A program made the translations under genes and the position numbers. Under the pieces are notes generated by a model. The model did not search any database and was not told where the DNA came from. It was given only the letters and a program-made list of their open reading frames with translations. A stretch of DNA of 22,414 nt, taken from contig WQXC01000009.1 in NCBI GenBank assembly GCA_009785045.1, forward strand, positions 1 through 22,414, read 5' to 3'. Shown piece by piece: positions 1 through 7,790 of this stretch. The stretch's first letter is position 1. The number at the start of each line of letters is the position of its first letter. Source of the DNA: Treponema sp. (GTDB lineage: Bacteria > Spirochaetota > Spirochaetia > Treponematales > Breznakiellaceae).

Positions 1-243
1 AATTTTAACCATCATTAGCTGGACGGATTTTCTCATACTTTCCATCCCGCCGCCGATTCCGGTGTTTATTTTTTCTGTAATGTCTTTTGCCATCCGCTGA
101 GGATCCGGCATGCTGCCAATTGCATTAAACAATGTTAAATCTCTGCGGCGCCTTACGACAGCTTCAGACAACGCTTCTATTGTGGCTTCGTTACTTTGGT
201 TGAGAATATAATCCAGCGCTTGTAAAAGTCCGGGATCTGTCAT
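1..243 (-). CDS. Hypothetical protein, N-terminal part (runs off the window)
   Basis: An open minus-strand frame of 81 codons starts with ATG at 243 and leaves the window at its left edge, so the C-terminus is missing. The visible protein begins MTDPGLLQALDYIL, is mostly helical in character, contains an arginine cluster (VVRRRRDL) near residue 35, and has a glycine-rich turn (GIGGG) near residue 67. A purine-rich GCAGG lies 4 nt before the ATG. It sits 38 nt behind rpmB in the same direction and may share its transcript. I see no signal peptide or membrane segment and recognise no family. The downstream half would be needed to assign a role. Confidence 0.7.
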   Translation of the reverse strand, partial: MTDPGLLQALDYILNQSNEATIEALSEAVVRRRRDLTLFNAIGSMPDPQRMAKDITEKINTGIGGGMESMRKSVQLMMVKI

Positions 244-256
244 GAAACCTGCTTTG

Positions 257-277
257 CAGCAATACCGGGTATTGCTG
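257..277. repeat. Perfect 10-bp inverted repeat between rpmB and the next gene
   Basis: CAGCAATACC and GGTATTGCTG are exact reverse complements separated by one G. In RNA this would form a stem of about 9 bp with a tight loop, directly after the rpmB stop codon. On the minus strand no U-tract follows, so it does not look like an intrinsic terminator. It could be an RNA-processing or mRNA-stability hairpin, or an operator for the downstream gene. Confidence 0.6.
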
Positions 278-281
278 TGGG

Positions 282-473
282 TTAGACTTTTTTAGTGATA
301 TAATCGCTCTTAAGGCACCTTGTGCAAATTTTAAGCTTTGTAGTAGTGCCGCCTAATTCGGTTTTTACATTTAACAGATTGGGTTTCCATGTTCTGCGGG
401 TACGATTTTTGGCATGACTGACTTTGTTGCCTGTGATTGTATGTTTTCCGCAAATATCACAACTCCGTGACAT
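282..473 (-). CDS. rpmB: 50S ribosomal protein L28
   Basis: This 63-residue protein starts MSRSCDICGK and is an L28 of the zinc-binding type. It has two CxxC pairs (C5/C8 and C50/C53), the NKVSHAKNRTRR basic stretch typical of the family, and a length normal for bacterial L28. L28 is a small component of the large ribosomal subunit. The start is supported by a strong GGAAGGA ribosome binding site 4-5 nt before the ATG. It is probably transcribed from its own promoter (TATAAT at 517-522), since an intrinsic terminator for the upstream pot operon lies between. An unknown gene follows after a 38-nt gap that holds a perfect palindrome. Confidence 0.95.
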   Translation of the reverse strand: MSRSCDICGKHTITGNKVSHAKNRTRRTWKPNLLNVKTELGGTTTKLKICTRCLKSDYITKKV

Positions 474-487
474 ATTATCCTTCCTTC

Positions 488-542
488 AAAAAAAGCCCCT
501 TTCGGGTATATTAAGTATTATACAAAATGTACCAGAAAGGGG
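488..542 (-). terminator. Intrinsic terminator of the pot operon
   Basis: On the minus strand an 8-bp GC-rich arm CCCCTTTC (542-535) pairs exactly with GAAAGGGG (503-496). After one mismatch it is extended inward by GGTA/TACC (533-530 with 508-505), giving 12 bp in all. The 3' arm is followed by C and seven T (494-488). The 21-nt apical loop contains the -10 box of rpmB. It lies 16 nt after the stop of the second potD gene. Confidence 0.8.
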
Positions 543-545
543 AAA
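510..545 (-). promoter_or_regulatory. Putative rpmB promoter inside the terminator loop
   Basis: A perfect TATAAT (522-517) is preceded at 17 nt by a weak -35 (TTTCCC, 545-540). The predicted start near 510 gives a leader of about 37 nt with the GGAAGGA ribosome binding site. A transcript starting there contains only the 3' arm of the terminator stem, so it could not form the terminator. The weak -35 lowers confidence. Confidence 0.55.
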
Positions 546-557
546 TAATGTAAAGTA

Positions 558-1616
558 CTAGTCTCCAACCCTGATAGAATTAAACCAGGCATTTATATAA
601 AGTTCCAGGTCTTCGCCAAGGTCATCGACAAGCTCGGTATATAGAAGGTCTTCTTCAGAATATGCAGAAAAACCCTTTTTATAATTACGGGCTGCCATAT
701 TTACAGTTGCCGGCAGGCCGAATTCATCAACAAATTCGGCATAAATTTCGGGTCTATGGATAAAATCGATAAATTTATGCGCTAAATCGATGTTTCTGGC
801 GCCTTTTAAGATGCACATATTGTCAATGTACGAAGGACCGCCTTCCCTTGGGATAAAAAAGACAGTATCTGCAAGCAATTGGGGAAGGTCCGCAATTTCT
901 TCAAAAACTGCTTCGGGATAACCGTGGACTACCCAAAAGTCACCATTGGCATAACCTTTACCAAAGGATTCTGCATCAAATTTGACCAGGTTTGGTTTCC
1001 ATAAATTATTTATAAGGTCCCTTGCTGCGGTAACATAAACAGGGTTTACAGTATTTACCGAGCAACCCAGGAAAGCCAGCGCGCCGCCGATAACTTCGCG
1101 CATATCATCAAGCATTGTCATACGGCCTTTTAAATCTTCTCTGCCAAAGATTGACCAGCTGCGTTCAAAATAGGGAACCCTGGCTGTGTTTACAATAATA
1201 CCTGCCGCGCCGTAGAAGTACGGGACAGAATATTCCATTTCCGGATCGTAACTTGCGATACGAAGTACTTCCGGATCTATGTTTCCAAGGTTAGACAATT
1301 TTGATTTGTCGATTCTTTCCAGCATGTCCTGCCTGATCATTATTGGAACATAATCTTTTGACGGGAATACGACATCGTAACCGCCGCGTTTTCCCTGATT
1401 AGCCATGAGTTTTGCATACATGTCTTCGTTGGAAGCAAACTCATCGTAGATTACCCTGCAATTATATTCTTTTTCAAACTTTTCTATTACCGAATCCGGC
1501 GTGTAGTAAGTCCAGTTGTAAATATACAACCGTTCTCTGGAATCACAGGAAATAATGACAGGCATAATTAATGCTGCCAAAACCGAAAGATAAATGATGT
1601 TAATTTTTCTCATCAT
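558..1616 (-). CDS. potD: Polyamine-binding lipoprotein PotD, copy 1 (promoter-distal)
   Basis: This 352-residue protein is the periplasmic or membrane-anchored binding component of a spermidine/putrescine ABC importer. It has an N-terminal hydrophobic signal and a lipobox (IISC, lipidated Cys24), then the PotD-type mature region starting LYIYNWTYYTP. Further along are SNEDMYAKL, the DDMREV segment aligned with the Asp/Glu polyamine ligands of E. coli PotD, and a GGPSYID segment aligned with the Trp/Asp ligand pair (Tyr replaces Trp). GGAGG precedes two adjacent ATG codons; the second (1613) has the better spacing. It is the last gene of potABC-potD-potD and lies 52 nt behind its paralogue. 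The similarity of the two copies over their whole length points to tandem duplication. Which polyamine it binds cannot be told from sequence alone. Confidence 0.93.
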   Translation of the reverse strand: MMRKINIIYLSVLAALIMPVIISCDSRERLYIYNWTYYTPDSVIEKFEKEYNCRVIYDEFASNEDMYAKLMANQGKRGGYDVVFPSKDYVPIMIRQDMLERIDKSKLSNLGNIDPEVLRIASYDPEMEYSVPYFYGAAGIIVNTARVPYFERSWSIFGREDLKGRMTMLDDMREVIGGALAFLGCSVNTVNPVYVTAARDLINNLWKPNLVKFDAESFGKGYANGDFWVVHGYPEAVFEEIADLPQLLADTVFFIPREGGPSYIDNMCILKGARNIDLAHKFIDFIHRPEIYAEFVDEFGLPATVNMAARNYKKGFSAYSEEDLLYTELVDDLGEDLELYINAWFNSIRVGD

Positions 1617-1668
1617 AACCCTCCTCGATAATTATTTATGATTACTCCACGAATGTACAACAGTGAAA

Positions 1669-2709
1669 TTACTCGCCGCCCACTCTAATGGAGTTAAACC
1701 ATGCGTCGTTGTAGAGGTCCAATGCAGCGCCAAGATCAAACTTGATTTCTACATTGTTTAGATCCTCTGCCGAATACCATGAATCGCCTTGTTTAAACTG
1801 GCGTGCAGGCACATTTGCTGTTGCAGGAAAACCAAACTCATCCGCAAACTCGGCGTAAATTTCCGGTCTGTGGATAAAATCTATAAACTTGTGCGCCAGC
1901 TCAATGTTTCTTGCTCCCTTTAAAATACACATACTGTCTATGTACGCCGGGCCGCCTTCTCTTGGAATAAAGAAAACTGTATTTGCCATCATTCTTGGAT
2001 TTTCTGCAATTTCTTCAAAAACCACTTCCGGATACCCCTGTACAACCCAAAACTCGCCGTTGGCAAAACCTTTACCAAATGCATCAGCGTCAAATTTTAC
2101 AAGGTTCGGCTTCCATGAATAATTAATAAGGTCCCTTGCTTCGATTATCTGGGATGTTATATCAGTATTAACCGAATAACCAAGGTAAGCAAGAGCGTCT
2201 CCCATTACTTCGCGCATATCATCAAGCATTGTCATGCGTCCGCGAAGGTCTTCCCTTGCAAAAATTGACCAGCTCTGTTCAAACTCAGGCACTCTTGCCG
2301 TGTTTACAATAATACCTGCTGCGCCAAAGTAATAAGGCACCGAATATTCCATGTTGGGATCGTACTGCGCATATTGAAGAACAACAGGATCAACATTTAC
2401 CAAATTAGGAATTAACGATTTGTCAATTTTTTCCAGCATGTTTTGTGCAATCATTATTGATACATAATCTGCCGAAGGAAAGACTATATCGTAGCCGCTG
2501 CCTCCGGATTTAAGCTTGGCATACATGTCTTCGTTTGATGCAAACTCGTCGTATATAACTCTTGCATTAAACTCTTTTTCGAATTTTTCGATGACAGATT
2601 CCGGCGTGTAATAAGTCCAGTTATAAATGTAAAGGCGCTCTTTCTTTTCGCACCCCATAATTAAAAGCACCAGACCAATTAAGCAAAAAACTTCCATTCT
2701 TTTAATCAT
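1669..2709 (-). CDS. potD: Polyamine-binding lipoprotein PotD, copy 2 (promoter-proximal)
   Basis: This 346-residue paralogue of the neighbouring PotD has a short lipoprotein signal (LIMGC, lipidated Cys20) and the same landmarks: LYIYNWTYYTP, SNEDMYAKL, DDMREV and GGPAYID. The start ATG is preceded by GGGAG at 7 nt. It follows potC by 18 nt, so it is the copy in the usual potABCD position and the other is the added one. Differences from copy 1 include Q for H in the FWVV[H/Q]GYPE segment, a shorter loop after MYAKL (copy 1 has ANQGKRGG), and a diverged signal and C-terminal region. The core is strongly kept. Either copy could have shifted substrate preference, as PotD and PotF did elsewhere, but that is inference. 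Confidence 0.93.
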   Translation of the reverse strand: MIKRMEVFCLIGLVLLIMGCEKKERLYIYNWTYYTPESVIEKFEKEFNARVIYDEFASNEDMYAKLKSGGSGYDIVFPSADYVSIMIAQNMLEKIDKSLIPNLVNVDPVVLQYAQYDPNMEYSVPYYFGAAGIIVNTARVPEFEQSWSIFAREDLRGRMTMLDDMREVMGDALAYLGYSVNTDITSQIIEARDLINYSWKPNLVKFDADAFGKGFANGEFWVVQGYPEVVFEEIAENPRMMANTVFFIPREGGPAYIDSMCILKGARNIELAHKFIDFIHRPEIYAEFADEFGFPATANVPARQFKQGDSWYSAEDLNNVEIKFDLGAALDLYNDAWFNSIRVGGE

Positions 2710-2727
2710 TTTTTTCTCCCAAAAAAA

Positions 2728-3597
2728 TTATTTAGCCGCAATATATTTTAAAAATTTTCTCAGCGTAATGCAGAGAATTACCGTTCCCAATATCATTACA
2801 ACAGAAAGAGCGCTTATTAGCGGCGTGATCCCGCCCTTTCTGGTAATTGCAGAATAAATAAATATGGGCAGGGTAGATGATCCCGGACCTGCCACAAAGA
2901 ATGTGATAACGAAATCTTCCAGCGAAAGCGTAATTGCAGTAAGAAGGCCGGAAATTATTCCTGGCATGCAAATAGGAAGCGTTACCTTAAATAAAATTTC
3001 CCTTTCGTTAGCTCCAAGGTCTGCGGCAGCCTCGATTATTGAAAAATCAAACTGATCAAGGCGCGCCATAACCATTAAAAATACAAAGGGAAGATTGAAT
3101 GTTGTATGCGCAATAAAAATTGTAAAAAGCCCAAGCGGGATTCCAACTCCGGCAAAAAATATGGAGAGAGAAACGCCGATTATTATTTCCGGCAGGATCA
3201 TCGGTAAAAATGAGATTGTCTGCACATAACCGCGCATTTTAAACTTGTACCAGCTAACTCCAATTGCGCCGATGGTTCCGATAACAGTTGCTGTTGCGGC
3301 GGACGAAATGGCTATAATCAGGCTGTTTCTTAATGCGCGCCATAATTCGCGCGAGTTAAAAAGTCTTTCATACCAGCGAAGGGAAAAACCTGTCCATTGC
3401 ATGCTTGTTGATCCGTTAAACGAATAAACAACAAGGACAATAAGGGGAAGAAAAAGAAAAACAAGGGTAACTGCAAGAACAGTCTGCGACATAGAAAAAC
3501 GCTGCCTGAATGCGCGCCTTGCATGTCTTGCCGCTTCTCCGTGTGATTTTGCAGGTTTAATGAACTGGACAAAGCCGGCAGCAAAACTTTTACCCAT
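2728..3597 (-). CDS. potC: Polyamine ABC transporter permease PotC
   Basis: This 289-residue inner-membrane permease has six predicted hydrophobic segments starting near residue 37 (TVLAVTLVFLFLPLIVLVVY). It has the cytoplasmic EAA loop (EAAADLGANEREILFKVTLP) that contacts the PotA ATPase, near residue 190. With PotB it forms the transport channel. The protein carries about 35 charged N-terminal residues (from MGKSFAAGFVQF) that E. coli PotC lacks. The extension appears genuine because GGAGG sits exactly 7 nt before this ATG. The start overlaps the potB stop by one base (TAATG), indicating translational coupling. The potD copies follow in the same operon. Confidence 0.95.
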   Translation of the reverse strand: MGKSFAAGFVQFIKPAKSHGEAARHARRAFRQRFSMSQTVLAVTLVFLFLPLIVLVVYSFNGSTSMQWTGFSLRWYERLFNSRELWRALRNSLIIAISSAATATVIGTIGAIGVSWYKFKMRGYVQTISFLPMILPEIIIGVSLSIFFAGVGIPLGLFTIFIAHTTFNLPFVFLMVMARLDQFDFSIIEAAADLGANEREILFKVTLPICMPGIISGLLTAITLSLEDFVITFFVAGPGSSTLPIFIYSAITRKGGITPLISALSVVMILGTVILCITLRKFLKYIAAK

Positions 3598-4553
3598 TAT
3601 GCTGCCTCCGTTACGTTTTTATGCGCTTTTACTTCTTTGTTTCTTGTTGCATCTTTCTTCTGAACATACATCATCCAAAGGACGCCGACAGTAGTAACCA
3701 CAGTAAGTACCATAGAAATTGCGGCGGCTCGCGGCCAGTTGCGGGATTTTAAAAGCTGGTCTGCGATTATATTTCCAAGCATATAAGAATCCATTCCGCC
3801 AACAAGGAGAGGGACAGCATATGCGCCGAAAATCGGAATAAATGTAAACAGTACTGCGGTAAAAATGCCGCCGCGAATGTTGGGCAGCAGTATTTTTATC
3901 ATGGATAAAAATTTATTTGCGCCAAGGTCGCGAGCCGCTTCCAATAGCGAAAAATCAAATTTATCTATAGTGGAAAATAACGGCAGAATAGCATACGGCA
4001 GGTACATGTAAACAAGAACAAGTATTACTGCTTTTTGATTGTAAAGAAACGGGATATAATCGTTAATTAATCCGATACGCATTAACATATCGTTTAAAAA
4101 ACCGTTATTGCCAAGGATTGTCATCCAGGCAAAAACTCTTATAAGAAAATTTGTCCAGAACGGAATTATTATAAGCAGTAAAAGCAATGTTTGATGTTTG
4201 CTTCTTGCCATTGCATAGCCGCACGGAAGAGCGATTAATATTGTAATAACAGTCGCAATAAAAGAAGTAATTATTGTCCGCAGGGTAATGTTTAAAAATA
4301 CAGGATCAACCAGGTAACGATAAGCGGCAAGTGAAAATTCATTTTCTACGCCGCCGTATAATCCCTTTTTTAAAAAACTGTAAATTACAATTATGACAAT
4401 CGGCGCCAGAAAAAAGAGGGTAAACCATATTGCCATGGGAGATGAATATAATGGCCCCAGATTCCTGCGGATTTTTAATTCGACCGCCGGTGCCTTAATA
4501 TCCGCATTCAAGAGGGGAGCCTTCGCCGGTTCTCCGGCTCGGTTGAGGTTCAA
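3597..4553 (-). CDS. potB: Polyamine ABC transporter permease PotB
   Basis: This 318-residue inner-membrane permease partners PotC. It has an N-terminal cytoplasmic stretch of about 40 residues, six hydrophobic segments (the first AIWFTLFFLAPIVIIVIYSF), and the EAA loop LLEAARDLGANKFLSMIKIL near residue 213. The start is TTG at 4553, overlapping the potA stop as TTGA. GAGG lies 7 nt upstream, which supports this non-ATG start. At the other end its stop overlaps the potC start by one base. Family length in E. coli is about 275-285, the difference being the N-terminal extension, as also seen in PotC here. Confidence 0.95.
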   Translation of the reverse strand: MNLNRAGEPAKAPLLNADIKAPAVELKIRRNLGPLYSSPMAIWFTLFFLAPIVIIVIYSFLKKGLYGGVENEFSLAAYRYLVDPVFLNITLRTIITSFIATVITILIALPCGYAMARSKHQTLLLLLIIIPFWTNFLIRVFAWMTILGNNGFLNDMLMRIGLINDYIPFLYNQKAVILVLVYMYLPYAILPLFSTIDKFDFSLLEAARDLGANKFLSMIKILLPNIRGGIFTAVLFTFIPIFGAYAVPLLVGGMDSYMLGNIIADQLLKSRNWPRAAAISMVLTVVTTVGVLWMMYVQKKDATRNKEVKAHKNVTEAA

Positions 4554-5686
4554 TCTCTTACCTCTACAATGTAGCCGTCAACGGCGCTCCAGGAAAGATA
4601 CACAGAATCCTTCCAGCGGATATCAGGACCTTCGTCTGAATAATTTGCGTGCTGTTTTATTACGCGGATAATTGTTTTATCTGTTTGAACATAAAACTTT
4701 GTCTGAAAACCGGAATAAATCGGCTCGTCAACAATGCCCTGTAAAAGGTTAAGATCTTCGCGGTTTACTGCCGGTTTTTCTTTTGTAATAACTATTTTTT
4801 CCGGCCTGATTGTAAAGCTTACCTGTTGTCCAACTTTTATTTCATCAACATCTGTAACTTTAATTAAACCCAGTTCCGGAATTTCTACTTCTGCCACGTA
4901 TTCGGTTATGCCTTCAAAATCATGGAGTTTATATTTTTCTACTTTTCTTATTATGCCGTCGTACAGGTTGGTTTCGCCGATAAACTTTGCGACAAATTTT
5001 GTTGCGGGGCTTTCGTAAATCTCATGCGGAGTATCTATTTGCAGGATTTCTCCCTGATTCATAACGGCAATTCTGTCCGAGACGGAAAGAGCTTCCTGCT
5101 GATCATGCGTTACATAAATAAAAGTAATGCCGATTTCATCATGAATGCGGTCAAGTTCAATAAGCATATGCTGGCGGAGTTTTGCATCCAGCGCGGAAAG
5201 AGGCTCATCAAGCAGCAGAACGCGCGGTTCGTTTATCAGTGCGCGCGCAATCGCAACACGCTGTTTCATGCCGCCGGAAAGCTGATTCGGCTTTTTGTCT
5301 GCGTGGCCTTCCAGTCGCACAAGCTCCAGATAACGTTCAACTTTGGAATTAATTTCTGCAGAAGAGACACCTTTTAAACGAGGAGAAAATGCAACATTTT
5401 CGAATACAGAAAGATGCGGAAAAAGCGCGTAGCTTTGAAATACGGTATTTGTAGGCCGCTTATTGGGAGGAAGTGATAAAACATCGTCTCCATCAAGAGT
5501 GAGACTTCCTTTATCGGGATGTTCAAAACCTGCAATTATACGCAACAAAGTAGTCTTTCCGCATCCTGACGGACCTAACAGGGAGAAGAACTCTCCCTTT
5601 TTAATTTCCAGACTCACATTTTTAAGTACATCAAAATCACCGAAAGACTTGCTAATCTCTTTGATGACAACATCACTACCTTTCAA
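4550..5686 (-). CDS. potA: Polyamine ABC transporter ATP-binding protein PotA
   Basis: This is the cytoplasmic ATPase that powers the PotBC channel. With the start chosen here it has 378 residues. The order is Walker A GPSGCGKTT (Lys44), Q-loop, signature LSGGMKQR, Walker B VLLLDEP followed by SALD, the switch His in YVTHD, and a C-terminal TOBE-type regulatory domain of about 140 residues. I place the start at TTG 5686 because GGAAG lies 7 nt before it and translation then begins MKGSDVVIKEISKSFG, as in other PotA proteins. A TTG at 5710 would add eight residues but has no good ribosome binding site. The gene opens the pot operon about 90 nt after truA and overlaps potB by 4 nt. Confidence 0.95.
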   Translation of the reverse strand: MKGSDVVIKEISKSFGDFDVLKNVSLEIKKGEFFSLLGPSGCGKTTLLRIIAGFEHPDKGSLTLDGDDVLSLPPNKRPTNTVFQSYALFPHLSVFENVAFSPRLKGVSSAEINSKVERYLELVRLEGHADKKPNQLSGGMKQRVAIARALINEPRVLLLDEPLSALDAKLRQHMLIELDRIHDEIGITFIYVTHDQQEALSVSDRIAVMNQGEILQIDTPHEIYESPATKFVAKFIGETNLYDGIIRKVEKYKLHDFEGITEYVAEVEIPELGLIKVTDVDEIKVGQQVSFTIRPEKIVITKEKPAVNREDLNLLQGIVDEPIYSGFQTKFYVQTDKTIIRVIKQHANYSDEGPDIRWKDSVYLSWSAVDGYIVEVRD

Positions 5687-5735
5687 TATTTTACTTCCAG
5701 CCTCCCTCAAAAACCGGTTAATTTTACCTATAGGA

Positions 5736-5764
5736 ACAATGGGGTTTTTTTGCGTTTATGTCAA
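5736..5764 (-). promoter_or_regulatory. Possible promoter for the pot operon
   Basis: In the truA-potA gap a perfect TTGACA (5764-5759) is followed after 17 nt by CATTGT (5741-5736), a poor -10 match. No terminator separates truA from potA, so read-through from the cdaA operon is also possible. Confidence 0.3.
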
Positions 5765-5778
5765 TAGTTTTTCTGTTA

Positions 5779-6543
5779 TTAGTACTCAACTTTCCATAAA
5801 AAAAGTCCCTGCGGAGGCAGAGTAGGGCCTGCCAGAGAGCGTTCGCTGGAAGCGATTATTTCTGCCAGTTTCTGCGGCGAAGTGCCGGATTCCTCGTAGT
5901 GAAGGAAGGTGCCTGCTACAGAGCGTACCATGTTGCGCAGGAAGGCGTTGGCGCAGATTTCGAAGATTAAGCGGTCCTTTTCAATGTAGAAGTAGGATCT
6001 GTAAATATAGCGGTTTGGTGACTTCCCTGCCATTATAGAACTGTCAGAGGCGCTTGCAAAGATTGTGCAGTCAGTTTCCCCAAAAAGGAGCCTCCCGTAA
6101 GCGTTCAGGGTATCCAGGCGCGGGTAACGGTTTAAAGGCAGGTTGTAACGCATTTCTGTGGGCAGAAGGTTTCCGTTTGGGCTGTGCAGGAACTGGTAGC
6201 GGTAGACCCTTGCCTTTGCGCTGAAACGGGCGTGAAAGTCACTGTCGACTTCACAGGCATCCAGAATGCGAACATCATGCGGAAGAAGAGAGTTTAACGC
6301 AGGAGAAAAACGGTCTGCAGGGATGGTGTCTATATCAGTGTAAAAATTGGCTGCTTGCCCCTCAGCATGAACACCGGAATCTGTCCTGCCGGAACCCGTA
6401 AGGTTTATTTGCTTACCGTGCATTTTTTCCAGGGCATTTTCGATTACTCCCTGAACAGTGCGTGTTTTTTCGCCGTCTTGTCTCTGCCAGCCGCAAAAAT
6501 CTGTGCCGTCGTAGGCGACAATTAATTTTATATTTCTGTTCAT
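5779..6543 (-). CDS. truA: tRNA pseudouridine(38-40) synthase TruA
   Basis: This 254-residue cytoplasmic enzyme converts U38, U39 and U40 in the anticodon stem of tRNAs to pseudouridine. It has the N-terminal AYDGTDFCGWQRQ segment, the catalytic motif GSGRTDSGVHA with nucleophile Asp55, the ARFSAKARVYRYQ region, and the C-terminal FLRNMVRSVAG segment. Length is normal for TruA. The start ATG overlaps the stop of the DUF2225 gene as ATGA, and only a weak purine stretch precedes it, so translation is probably coupled. Confidence 0.96.
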   Translation of the reverse strand: MNRNIKLIVAYDGTDFCGWQRQDGEKTRTVQGVIENALEKMHGKQINLTGSGRTDSGVHAEGQAANFYTDIDTIPADRFSPALNSLLPHDVRILDACEVDSDFHARFSAKARVYRYQFLHSPNGNLLPTEMRYNLPLNRYPRLDTLNAYGRLLFGETDCTIFASASDSSIMAGKSPNRYIYRSYFYIEKDRLIFEICANAFLRNMVRSVAGTFLHYEESGTSPQKLAEIIASSERSLAGPTLPPQGLFLWKVEY

Positions 6544-7412
6544 TCTTTATCGGAAAGTTCGCGGTTAATTGTGTCGTAAAGACTTCTGGCTATTTCAAGG
6601 AAAGCGCCAGGTTTATCCTTGGAGGATTTACCCATTCCAAAAAGTTTTGCGATTGTTCTTCGCGCATCTTCCAAAGATGATATTCTTTCCGCTTCGTTAT
6701 GAGCAGGTCCGAACTTATAGCGAAGATACGCGCACATGTATAACATTCCTTCGTAAGAATAATTTTTATCCGTATCCGGGCCGAATATTTTTATTCCTGA
6801 TAATGTTTCTCTTCCGCTCTGTTCGCGTGCAAGCGCTTCGTTGTATAAATACTGGGATTTTTTCCGGAAAAGAGTCGCAAGCCAGTCATAGTGCTGACCA
6901 GAATATTTTTTATCAAGTTCATCCAGAAGCCATGCGCAGCGTATTGCAGCAAGTCCCTGTTTGATTGTCGGGGATGATTGCTTGTTATAATAATCATAGC
7001 AGCGCAGAGTCAGATACTGCGAAGCAGCACCGTCCATTAATGTGCGGTTTTCGTGGAATTCCACATTTGGGAAAATTAATTGGGTTTCTTTCATGCGGAT
7101 TTCTATATCGTCTCTGACTTTTTCTATATTATCTTTTGGAAGCTGCGGAAAATCCGCTTCCATTGATGAAAACCAGCATTCAGGGCAGACGATTGCTTCG
7201 TATACAAGAGGAAAAATAACGCCGTATTTTGCCGACGGTTCGTAAAGACGGTGGAGTTCTTCTGTGAGTTTGCCTGCAATTAACCTGCCGCCGCCGGAAA
7301 AAAGTTCTTCCTTGCGGAATTCTGCATCACAGACAGGACACATATATTCCTTCTTTGATTGAAAAGTAACTTTTAATTCTTTGTCCTCGTCATCTTGCTT
7401 TTTTTTGGCCAT
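6540..7412 (-). CDS. DUF2225 family protein, zinc-ribbon-like N-terminus
   Basis: This 290-residue cytoplasmic protein matches the DUF2225 pattern: a CPVC pair (C25/C28) and a CPEC pair (C76/C79) about 50 residues apart, likely binding zinc. A helical C-terminal region rich in Tyr, Arg and Glu follows, resembling TPR-like folds (LYMCAYLRYKFG near residue 226). Its molecular function is unknown. The start is supported by GGAAAGGG 8 nt before the ATG. It lies 3 nt behind acpS and overlaps truA by 4 nt. The N-terminal 20 residues are strongly charged (MAKKKQDDEDKELK). No membrane segment is seen, so a soluble protein is expected. Confidence 0.85.
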   Translation of the reverse strand: MAKKKQDDEDKELKVTFQSKKEYMCPVCDAEFRKEELFSGGGRLIAGKLTEELHRLYEPSAKYGVIFPLVYEAIVCPECWFSSMEADFPQLPKDNIEKVRDDIEIRMKETQLIFPNVEFHENRTLMDGAASQYLTLRCYDYYNKQSSPTIKQGLAAIRCAWLLDELDKKYSGQHYDWLATLFRKKSQYLYNEALAREQSGRETLSGIKIFGPDTDKNYSYEGMLYMCAYLRYKFGPAHNEAERISSLEDARRTIAKLFGMGKSSKDKPGAFLEIARSLYDTINRELSDKE

Positions 7413-7415
7413 TAT

Positions 7416-7790
7416 TTATACCCTTTCCAGAATGATTACGGCGATTGCATTTTCTCTTTCATGCGAAAGTGAAATATGCACCTTGTTTGCGCCTGATTTT
7501 TCAAACGCTGTTTGCGCTGTATTAAACAATACGATTTCCGGTTTTCCGTTTTTTTCGTTAGTTATCATAATATCTTTTAATGCAATATCTGTAAGCCCGG
7601 TTCCCAAAGCTTTACCAAACGCTTCTTTGGCGGCAAATCTGGCTGCAAGTGTCTGGCTTGCGCTGTTTTTTCTTGACGAAGCAAGCGCAAGTTCTTCCGG
7701 ATGAAAATATCTTTCCAGGAGTTTTAAGTTTCTAATCCATCCTTCCATTCGTCCTATCTGGACGATATCAATTCCTATTCCTGTTATCAT
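7416..7790 (-). CDS. acpS: Holo-[acyl-carrier-protein] synthase
   Basis: This 124-residue enzyme transfers 4'-phosphopantetheine from coenzyme A to the serine of apo-acyl carrier protein, activating it for fatty acid synthesis. The two magnesium-binding signatures are present: GIGIDIVQIGR (Asp8) and AARFAAKEAFGKALGTG (Glu56). The HVSLSHE-type motif near the C-terminus appears as VHISLSHERENA. Length is typical of the AcpS group of phosphopantetheinyl transferases. The start overlaps the upstream gene's stop by one base (TAATG), with GGAG 10 nt upstream. Confidence 0.96.
   Translation of the reverse strand: MITGIGIDIVQIGRMEGWIRNLKLLERYFHPEELALASSRKNSASQTLAARFAAKEAFGKALGTGLTDIALKDIMITNEKNGKPEIVLFNTAQTAFEKSGANKVHISLSHERENAIAVIILERV

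Noticed and set aside
257..277. Palindrome after rpmB as an intrinsic terminator
   Set aside because: The minus strand after the hairpin has no T run; the six T on the plus strand (286-291) are too far away and lie inside rpmB.
4922..5377. Plus-strand open frame of 151 codons opposite potA
   Set aside because: It is antisense to a well-supported ABC ATPase with all motifs, has no recognisable domain and no ribosome binding site.
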